Source: Chloroflexota bacterium
GTDB lineage: Bacteria > Chloroflexota > Anaerolineae > Caldilineales > Caldilineaceae
Assembly: GCA_003577005.1 (NCBI GenBank)
Contig: QEUW01000212.1
Location: 1 to 13,030, forward strand
Reading direction: 5' to 3'
Length of the DNA: 13,030 nucleotides
Under the pieces are notes generated by a model that ran no database searches, had not been told where the DNA came from, and saw only the letters and a program-made list of their open reading frames with translations. Numbering within the stretch: the first letter of the stretch is position 1; every line of letters starts with the position of its first letter. Both the position numbers and the translations under genes were made by a program. Positions 1-6,500 of the stretch are shown here, piece after piece.

Positions 1-699
1 GCAACCCGCGAGGTGACCTATACGCTGGATCAGGTCGGCGTACACACCTTCGAAGTGACGGTAACTGCCGACGGTGTCTCCGCCAGCAAGAGCGTCACGG
101 TAACGGTCGTCGCCGATTATGACCGCGATGGCCTGCCCAACGACTGGGAGCAGAACTACAAGTTCAACCCCATCGATCCGCTCGATTCGGCCAATGACCC
201 GGATGGAGATGGGCTGAGCAATCTGGAGGAGTACAAACGCGGCACCAACCCGCTGGTGGCCGACACCGACGGCGACGGCATGAACGATGGCGACGAAGTC
301 AACGCCAGCCGCGACCCGTTGGTGGCGGATACCAGCCCCACCGGACCGGTGCTCCAGGTCGGCGCCGTGAAGGTGGGCTTTACCGTCAACGCCGCAGGCT
401 TTGCAGCAGCGCCGCAGAGCTTCTGGGTCACCAACGGCGGCCCCGGCGACCTGAACTGGGGCGCCACAACGGATGTGCCGTGGCTGCAACTGTCCGCCAC
501 TAGTGGCGCTGCGCCAACCGAGGTCACCGTCTCGGCCAACAGCGCCGGGCTGGAACCGGGCGACTACACCGGGCAGATCACCTTCACGGCGCCCGGCGCG
601 GCCGATAGCCCGCAGGTGGTGACGGTGACGTTCACGGTGCGCGGCGAGAGCGGCGCACCGCTGATGCAGATCTTCCTGCCTGTGGTGCGGAACCAGTAG
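1..699 (+). CDS. C-terminal part of a secreted/surface protein with Ca-binding repeats and a BACON-like domain (5' truncated)
   Basis: The frame is open from base 1, so the real start lies outside the window; 232 residues are visible. Residues 1-37 look like the last strands of a PKD/Ig-like beta domain. Three Asp-rich calcium-binding repeats of the thrombospondin type 3 kind follow at about residues 39-50, 66-77 and 88-99 (DYDRDGLPNDWE, DPDGDGLSNLEE, DTDGDGMNDGDE). Residues ~116-212 resemble a BACON-type Ig-like domain, with the hallmarks NGGPGDLNW, PWLQLS, SGAAP and LEPGDYTG. The protein ends MQIFLPVVRNQ, close to the short 'YLPLV' tails of many exported Chloroflexota proteins. A role as an extracellular adhesin, wall protein or enzyme accessory region is inferred; no catalytic domain is visible in this part. 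The next gene in the same direction is far away, so this is probably the end of its transcription unit. Confidence 0.85.
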   Translation, partial: ATREVTYTLDQVGVHTFEVTVTADGVSASKSVTVTVVADYDRDGLPNDWEQNYKFNPIDPLDSANDPDGDGLSNLEEYKRGTNPLVADTDGDGMNDGDEVNASRDPLVADTSPTGPVLQVGAVKVGFTVNAAGFAAAPQSFWVTNGGPGDLNWGATTDVPWLQLSATSGAAPTEVTVSANSAGLEPGDYTGQITFTAPGAADSPQVVTVTFTVRGESGAPLMQIFLPVVRNQ

Positions 700-732
700 C
701 AGCGCGCTGACAACGGATTCGGGGAACAGATT

Positions 733-762
733 GAACAGATTGGGATAGCGAGCAATCTGTTC
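733..762. repeat. Hairpin with 10-bp perfect stem after the first gene
   Basis: GAACAGATTG (733-742) and CAATCTGTTC (753-762) are perfect inverted copies around a 10-nt loop. The left arm is also part of a direct tandem, because GAACAGATT occurs at 724-732 and again at 733-741. It lies 33 nt past the stop of the first CDS. There is no T-run, so it may stabilise a 3' end rather than act as a classical terminator. Confidence 0.5.
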
Positions 763-780
763 TCCGGCCACATCAAGAGC

Positions 781-815
781 GGATTCTCTGGGGTGGAATC
801 CACTTTTGATCTGTT
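781..815 (+). terminator. Weak intrinsic-terminator-like hairpin
   Basis: GGATTC (781-786) pairs with GAATCC (796-801) across a 9-nt loop. A T-rich but interrupted tail follows (ACTTTTGATCTGTTT). It is about 80 nt past the stop of the first CDS. The six-pair stem is short and the tail imperfect, so this is only a possible terminator. Confidence 0.3.
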
Positions 816-858
816 TAGGGGCTGCCAATTAAGCAACTACCCGATTCAAGCCAGTACG

Positions 859-877
859 ATGCACTCGTGAGGTGCAT
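859..877. repeat. Small palindrome ATGCAC...GTGCAT
   Basis: ATGCAC (859-864) and GTGCAT (872-877) form a 6-bp stem. Inserting one C would extend it to a 9-bp ATGCACCTC/GAGGTGCAT stem, so it looks like a slightly damaged copy of a longer palindrome. It sits just upstream of the larger inverted repeat at 893-959. Confidence 0.4.
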
Positions 878-892
878 TGCGTCTCTGGCGGC

Positions 893-959
893 GACCTCCG
901 GGAGGTGACCAATGAGGTGGCTTGTCTGGAACATCGTTTCTGGTCACCTCCCGGAGGTC
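893..959. repeat. Perfect 19-bp inverted repeat whose arms are themselves palindromic
   Basis: GACCTCCGGGAGGTGACCA at 893-911 and its exact reverse complement at 941-959 flank a 29-nt spacer (912-940). Each arm contains an inner palindrome ACCTCC-G-GGAGGT, so the DNA could fold as one long hairpin or as two small ones. No gene is carried between the arms. It resembles intergenic REP- or MITE-like palindromes and contributes to the repeat-rich spacer. Confidence 0.75.
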
Positions 960-1010
960 TGGCGCTGCCCCTTCCATCATCCTGTCTTTCCTCAACCGAT
1001 CAGCCACGAT

Positions 1011-1039
1011 TTACCAATCACCCCTGATTGAAGTATACT
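1011..1039 (+). promoter_or_regulatory. Promoter-like -35/-10 pair in the decayed spacer
   Basis: TTACCA (1011-1016; 4 of 6 matches to TTGACA) and TATACT (1034-1039; 5 of 6 matches to TATAAT) are separated by exactly 17 nt. Transcription would start near 1046 and run into the methionine aminopeptidase remnant. The sequence overlaps the region where the reading frame loses family resemblance, so it may be a chance match or a newly arisen promoter. Confidence 0.3.
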
Positions 1040-1041
1040 CA

Positions 1042-1260
1042 GAAGTACCCATACCCCTCCGGGCGCCGATCAGACACGAAGACCGCTCAATGGTCTTGAC
1101 CCTGGAGCCTTTTCTCTCGACCGGAGCACACCTTGCAACCGAAGCCCAGGATGGCTGGACCCTGCTCACGGAGAAGGGACACTACACAGCCCAGTATGAG
1201 CACACGGTTATCATCACCGAGTCCAAGCCGATTGTCGTCACTGACGGGTTGTTCAGGTAA
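1042..1260 (+). pseudogene. map: C-terminal remnant of a type I methionine aminopeptidase
   Basis: The last ~57 residues of this frame match the end of peptidase family M24A (MetAP type I). The recognisable run is MVLTLEPFLSTGA, then DGWTLLTEKG, then AQYEHTVIIT, ending at the stop at 1258-1260. The two glutamates in LEPF and QYEHT correspond to the last two metal ligands of the family. The first part of the enzyme, with the two metal-binding aspartates and the catalytic histidines, is missing; the family is normally ~250 residues. The frame continues upstream to an ATG at 922, but that part crosses the 19-bp inverted repeat arm and shows no MetAP features. The N-terminal residue removal function must therefore be supplied by another copy elsewhere. 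Truncation by rearrangement or repeat insertion is the likely history. Confidence 0.72.
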
Positions 1261-1300
1261 GTGTTGAAACCGGCGCTAGGTGAAACAACCTGCCTGTTGA

Positions 1301-1498
1301 AAAACCTTTGTCCATTCAGGATCATACTTTGACTTGAGCGCACGCATCAACGCCAGCCTGGCCGATGACCTTTCGGCGATTCCAGAGGTGGCTGTCACCG
1401 GCGGTAAGCGCGAAAGCATCACTCTGTATCGTACCGTCGCCAATGACAGTCACCTGCGCCGATACCAAAGGTCAACAGAACCTACTAACTTCGCGTGA
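1301..1498 (+). pseudogene. Unidentified open stretch, probably the 3' remnant of a decayed gene
   Basis: The frame is open from 1301, just after an in-frame TGA at 1298-1300, to a TGA at 1496-1498. It has no ATG near its beginning and no ribosome binding site. From about 1319 it reads GSYFDLSARINASLADDL, then SAIPEVAVTGGKRESITLYR, then TVANDSHLRRYQR, which has protein-like composition and GC-rich third positions like its coding neighbours. I do not recognise the family. It could be the tail of another truncated gene left next to the aminopeptidase remnant, or a chance open frame. Confidence 0.35.
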
Positions 1499-1510
1499 CA
1501 GGCCCAACCC

Positions 1511-1540
1511 GACCTACGCGCCCCCGGGGGTGTGTAGGTC
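1511..1540. repeat. 30-nt near-perfect hairpin downstream of the minus-strand operon
   Basis: GACCTACGCGCCCCC (1511-1525) faces GGGGGTGTGTAGGTC (1526-1540). As + strand RNA all 15 positions pair, with two G-U wobbles (the innermost pairs would open to form a loop). On the minus strand it begins 35 nt after the stop of the 659-residue gene and could mark the 3' end of that transcript. No T-run follows on that strand, so it is not a textbook terminator. Its GACCT...AGGTC ends echo the repeat at 893-959. Confidence 0.6.
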
Positions 1541-1575
1541 TTAGCGGTGACAATCGTCAAAGTCTCGTTGTAGTG

Positions 1576-3555
1576 TTAGTCCACACAGAAGAAAATCTCG
1601 TGGGTGTTGACCGCTGCTTCAGATTGGTTGCCAAATTCGTCGCTGGCCACCACATAGTACTCAAGGCGACCGCGTGGTAATCCGTCCATGGTCGCAAAGT
1701 AGAAATCGTCGGCATTGTCCATCTCTAGCGCAGTCCACTGATCCAGGGGTTGAGCTGGTTGCGACAGCAGACTCGAAGGTGAACGCAGCAGTACAACCGG
1801 TTCATCGCTGCTACCGATGCTCTCCTCTGTAGTCAGCCGATACCAGAGTTGGGCGTTGGCCACGCCCGCCGGATCGGTGATACGAGCGTAGACCGTGATG
1901 TCGCTGCCGACACAGTAGCCGCCACTGGCACGGACTTGCGGCCTCGTGCCCAGATACTCGATGGCCGGGCCGCGGTTGTCAGTAATAGCCGGCTCCAGAT
2001 AGATCCGCGCCGTCACCGGTGCGCTGGTCTGGCCGTTGACATCCGTGGCCTCTGCCCACAACTGGTGTACGCCGGCCTGGAGCGGTTGGCCGTCGGGCCA
2101 GGTATTGTCGTTCTCACCAAAATCCCAGACGGTACAAGGGTCATCGCCGCCAAAGCCGCAGTAGGCTGCCGTGCGTTCAGCCCGTTGCAAGACAATGCGG
2201 CCCGTTGGATCGGTCACGCGAAAATCGACATGGTCGATCCCGGCGCCGTCACGGGTGCCCACGTCGGGTGCGTATGCCACCACCCGGATCGAAAGGCTGC
2301 TGGGGTCGCGGTCGCTGGTTTCGACGAGTTGCGCCACCGGCGCTCGGAGTTGCACCCCACGGTTGACTTCTGGCAGACCCGCGGGGTCGAGCGCCAGCCA
2401 GCGGATCACGGGCGACGCCATCACCTCGCCAGCCGGTAAGACCGGCGACAGCGTCTGGGGCTGGTCGTCACGAAGCAGGATATGCACCGCTTCACCTACA
2501 TCCAGGCTGCGGGTTTCACCCAGCGCACTGACCGTGATGTGACCCTCGATATTGGCGACCGCCATCACGCCGTTGCGCCCGGACGCGGCTGTATAGCTGC
2601 GGGCGCAGTCGCTGCCGAGATATTCGAGCGTGATGTGGTCGATGCGCGCTGGGCTGCCGGTGCTGTGGACAATGGTCTCGAAGCCCTGGCCGCCGGGCTG
2701 TTGGCCGCGCCAGCAGAAGGTGTAACTGCTCGGAAGCGTAAATTCGTGACGGGCAAAAGCAAAGTGATCGCGATTGTTCGAACCGTACTCGGTGGCGCCG
2801 GCGATGACACGACCGGACCCGTACAGGGTCACCCGATAGAGCCCATTCTCGATATAGGGGTACGAGCCGCGCTGGCAATAGGGTCCCCAGACGAGCCGGC
2901 TGCCGGCAGCACAGCGGTCGTCACCAAAATGGCAATCGGAATCAAACCCGCTACAGAGCGGCGCATCGGGATTGCGCTGGCCCAGGCGACGACCGATGCG
3001 TGGGTCCTGGTCAAAAAGCACACCCCCCTCGATCCAGATAAAGGCGGTGCTACCGAGGCGGACCTTCACGCCGTTGATGGTCAACGTGCCCTGCTGCCCC
3101 TGGTTGGTTTGGATCATCATCCCAGAAGGAGTGTTGTTACAGACATAACCACCGCCGCTGCTGGGGCGCAGGGTGAATACACTACCCGCCGACCCCTGGC
3201 TGGGGAGTGCATTGCTGTTGCCAAAGACGATCAACTTGACCCGCCCTTCGTCGGTCTGCGCATAGAGTAGCGCTGCACCGTTGGGCAACCGGGTGTTGAT
3301 ACTGCTCAGGCTTGCGATATTAGCAGTCTTACCCAACGCGTTGAACGCCAGACTCTCCGGTAGTGCGGTGATCTGTGAACTGCCGTAACAGGCCTTGCCG
3401 ACTCCAATCGTCTGGCAGACACCCGGCTGGATTGCATCATCGTATGCGGCTAATGCGGCGTCGCAGGATTGCGCCTGGGCCACTGCCGTACTCATCCACC
3501 AAAGCATCGTGCTCATCAGCGCGATACTCATCCATTTCACTGTGTTTATAAACAT
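1576..3555 (-). CDS. Secreted Cys-containing protein with FecR-like and Ig-like regions
   Basis: This 659-residue protein has an N-terminal signal peptide: a hydrophobic stretch at ~8-26 with a likely cleavage after AQA at residue 28. The mature N-terminal part (31-320) is rich in paired cysteines (C31, C47, C56, C139, C201, C208, C215, C227, C281, C317) and carries a CYG motif at 56-58; I do not recognise it as a named domain. Residues ~328-370 resemble a FecR-like beta segment (NIEGHITVSALG, LDVGEAVHI). Two Ig/fibronectin-like segments follow, ~400-520 (VDFRVTDPTGRI, HQLWAEATDVNGQ) and ~530-655 (ITVYARITDPAGV, LEYYVVASDEFGNQ). The start is firm because AAGGAGG lies 5 nt before the ATG. It is the second gene of an operon, 26 nt after the CHAT-STAND gene, so it may act outside the cell with that protein. 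Function unknown; no enzyme motif is visible. Confidence 0.85.
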   Translation of the reverse strand: MFINTVKWMSIALMSTMLWWMSTAVAQAQSCDAALAAYDDAIQPGVCQTIGVGKACYGSSQITALPESLAFNALGKTANIASLSSINTRLPNGAALLYAQTDEGRVKLIVFGNSNALPSQGSAGSVFTLRPSSGGGYVCNNTPSGMMIQTNQGQQGTLTINGVKVRLGSTAFIWIEGGVLFDQDPRIGRRLGQRNPDAPLCSGFDSDCHFGDDRCAAGSRLVWGPYCQRGSYPYIENGLYRVTLYGSGRVIAGATEYGSNNRDHFAFARHEFTLPSSYTFCWRGQQPGGQGFETIVHSTGSPARIDHITLEYLGSDCARSYTAASGRNGVMAVANIEGHITVSALGETRSLDVGEAVHILLRDDQPQTLSPVLPAGEVMASPVIRWLALDPAGLPEVNRGVQLRAPVAQLVETSDRDPSSLSIRVVAYAPDVGTRDGAGIDHVDFRVTDPTGRIVLQRAERTAAYCGFGGDDPCTVWDFGENDNTWPDGQPLQAGVHQLWAEATDVNGQTSAPVTARIYLEPAITDNRGPAIEYLGTRPQVRASGGYCVGSDITVYARITDPAGVANAQLWYRLTTEESIGSSDEPVVLLRSPSSLLSQPAQPLDQWTALEMDNADDFYFATMDGLPRGRLEYYVVASDEFGNQSEAAVNTHEIFFCVD

Positions 3556-3560
3556 CTTAT

Positions 3561-3567
3561 CCTCCTT
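3561..3567 (-). promoter_or_regulatory. Strong ribosome binding site of the secreted-protein gene
   Basis: On the minus strand AAGGAGG precedes the ATG at 3553-3555 with a 5-nt spacer (ATAAG). It lies in the 26-nt gap after the upstream gene's stop, supporting both this start codon and co-transcription with the CHAT-STAND gene. Confidence 0.8.
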
Positions 3568-3581
3568 GGTGAATACCTCAG

Positions 3582-6500
3582 TTACTCAATACCAAACTGG
3601 GTCTGCTGTGCTGCCGAAAGCGGGCGGGTAGCGCAGCACTGGATGGCAGTTGCAATCAAATCATTTACGTCTCGTTCGAGCGACCAGACGCGTACATCCG
3701 CCCCAGCGGCAGTGAAGAGCGTGGTTCCAGTCCGGTCCCAGGCCGGAGCGCCTACGTTGACGGGCAATCCGTGACTGGCTTTGAAGACCGGCGCCGCCGT
3801 TTGGGTTGCATCATCCCATCTCAGCACAAAAAGATTCGTCTCATCCCAGGTAAAAAGTCGTGTGCCGACGGCATCCCAGCCAACACCGAGCAGATAGGTA
3901 GCCAGATGATCCTGCCAGCGTACTGCGCCAGTCGCCGCATCCAACAATGCCAGCGCACCGTCTTGCAGAACGGCCACAAGACGGCCATCCGGGCTCAACT
4001 TTGCTGGCCCAGGGTCAAACCCTGCGCCCGGCACGGGGAACACCTGCGCCTCGGCACCCTCTCGTAGATCCCAGATCTGCAGCTCGCCGTTGCCGGCGGC
4101 GTTCAACAGCCAGCGGCCGTCGCTGCTGGTGTCCAGCGAGACCGAACGGCTGGCGGATTGTGGCGCCAGCGCCGTCATCTCCCCGCTCTGGGAATTCCAG
4201 GTGTAGACAGCGCCGTTGCGGTCAGCTAACGCCACCTCACGCTCGTTGAGTTGCACGGCGTTGGTTAGGCCGGCTCCGTCCAACAGGCGCTGCCGGGCAA
4301 GGGTCGTCACATCAACCCACTCCACGTTGCCGGCGCTGTCGCTCACCAACAGCCCGCCCGGCAGCCAAAGCGTCTGTTCGAGCGGAATCGACAGGCTATC
4401 CAACGGGTGCCAGTTCTGAGCGCCCAGTTGCCAGAACTGCCCACCGGTGTTGCGCTCATAGGTGAGCAAACGCTCACCCGTGGGACTCCAGACAATGATC
4501 CGGTCGGGATTGCCATCACCCGGCAAGGTTACCACAGCGCCTGTGGGCAAATGCCAGCGCTGGGCAGCGCCGTCCCAGGTGGTCGTCAGCATCGTCTCGC
4601 CGTCCAGCCAGCGCATGGTACGGATTGGTTCAAGCCCGGCCTCCGGGTTGGGCAAATGTTCGCTGAAATAGGTGCAATGGCCCGGTTCGGCGCTACAGTA
4701 GGTCTGGCCTTCCCGGTCGAACACTTCCCACACCCGTAGCGCACCAGGCACGTCTGCCTCGGCGCCGGCCTGGCTATAGGTCAACAGTCGCTGCTCGTCC
4801 AACCAGTGCAACCCTAGAGTGCGACCGGTATGGCCGGCCAGGGTCGTCAGCAATCGACCGTCCACCAGGTCCCAGACACGCGCCGTCCCATCCAGCCCGC
4901 CAGTGGCGACCACTGCGAGTGACGGATGCCACGCCGCCGCCAAGATCGCGCCTTCGTGCCCGCTCAACCAAACCTGCGGCGTCGAGTCAGCGATGTCCCA
5001 CAACTGTGCACTGCCACTATCGCGCAGCGTGAGCAGCCGCCCTCCATCGGGCGCAACCAGGATCATCCGCACCCGGCTACCGGGTTCTGGGTTCGGCAGC
5101 GTCTGCAACTGCTCACCGGCGAGCGACCACACGGTCGTCACCCCGTTGGCCGTCCAGACCACTAAACCCTGCTCGATGAATTGCGCGCCATCCACTGCGG
5201 CGTCCAGGGTAATCGTCAGCGATGTTGTGCCTAGCTCTGACGGCCACAGCAGAACTTCGGCCGCTTCGTAGAATGCGCTGGCCAATTGTCGCCCATCAGC
5301 CGACCAGTGGGCAAAACTGACAAAGTCAGCGGGATCGTCGCTAGCCAAAAGGGTCGTTGCCTCCCCTACTTCGCTGTCCCACACGAGCAATCGGGCGCCC
5401 CAGGCCGCCAATCGACGATTGTCCGGCGACCAGCGCACCTGGCGGACAAAGGCGCTGCGTTGCGGGTCGATATCGCCCACCGTCTGCACCATTCCCTCTC
5501 CGGCGCTGGATAACGACCAGACCTGGACCGTGGAGCCGGCGCACACGGCGATCTCGCTGCGTTCGGGGCGCCAGCCGGCGCACCGGATCCCTTCGGGGGC
5601 AGAAAAGTCCCGTTCCGCAACCTGCTCCGTCCCCTGCCAGACACGCAACGTCGTCTGGTCATAGCTGAGCAGGCGGCCATCGCTGGCCCACTGTACACTG
5701 TTGACCGGAAGCGAAATGGCTAGGGTTGGCGTTGCCCAGACATGCAGATCTTGGTCTGCCAGCCACAAATGGTCGCCACCGATGGCGATGGTGCCGTCAT
5801 GAATGGCAACTTGTTCGCTGTTGTGCAGGCCCGGCGCCGGTAGATAGTTCCGCTCCTGGCTGGTCATCAACGCCTGGCTGAGGGCGTACTCGGCTTCCGG
5901 CACGTAAGGACGGGGGTCGCCCTCGACCGGCAACAGCGCCCGCAGCGACAGATCGATGCTCGCGACCGGATCGACGCTCAACTGCTGCAAGGCCAAATTA
6001 GCCAGACGCCGCGATTCGGTGCTGAGCGCACGGTTGCGCTGTGCGACAGCTTCCCGGAAATTGCGCGCCGATTCCCGCCAACCCCACACCGCCACGGCAG
6101 CCACCACCACAATGATCATGACAGCCAGGATGCCCAACCGGCGCACCAACCGCTCGCGACGCTGCCGGCGTGTGCGCTCCGCCCGGCTGGCCTCCACCAG
6201 CCGCTCCTCGGCTGGAGTCCAGACGCGCATCCCCGCCGCGCCCTCTTCCACCACCTTCAGATCGGCGTCGTCGAGCGGGTCGCCCTGCTGATCCTTCTCC
6301 CAGTTTACGGCGCGGCTGGCCAGGATGCGACGGGCGCGCTGGCCTGGCGCGTCGGATTCATCAAAGCGGTGGCGCACCAAGGGCGCCAGCGTGTCGTGGG
6401 CCAGACGGGTCGCCGGGACGGCAGCTGGCTCGCCCTCGTCACCCACCGCGTCGACCAGCAGATAGAGGTCCTCGGTGCGCTGGACCAACTCTGCTAGCCG

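Noticed and set aside
922..1041. N-terminal 40 residues of the frame that ends in the aminopeptidase remnant
   Set aside because: The ATG at 922 lies in the loop of the inverted repeat, and this stretch has no MetAP features, so the full 112-residue frame was not called as a gene.
700..1575. CRISPR array or tRNA in the repeat-rich spacer
   Set aside because: The repeats are inverted, not regularly spaced direct repeats, and no cloverleaf or CCA-ended tRNA pattern is present.
2482..3270. 262-residue open frame antisense to the secreted-protein gene
   Set aside because: The minus-strand gene has a signal peptide, a strong ribosome binding site and Ig-like motifs; the opposite frame has none of these.
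3463..3474. Possible lipobox (AQSC) in the secreted protein
   Set aside because: A lipobox needs a hydrophobic residue at -3 and small residues at -2 and -1; here -3 is Ala and -2 is Gln. An ordinary signal peptidase I site (AQA) fits better.
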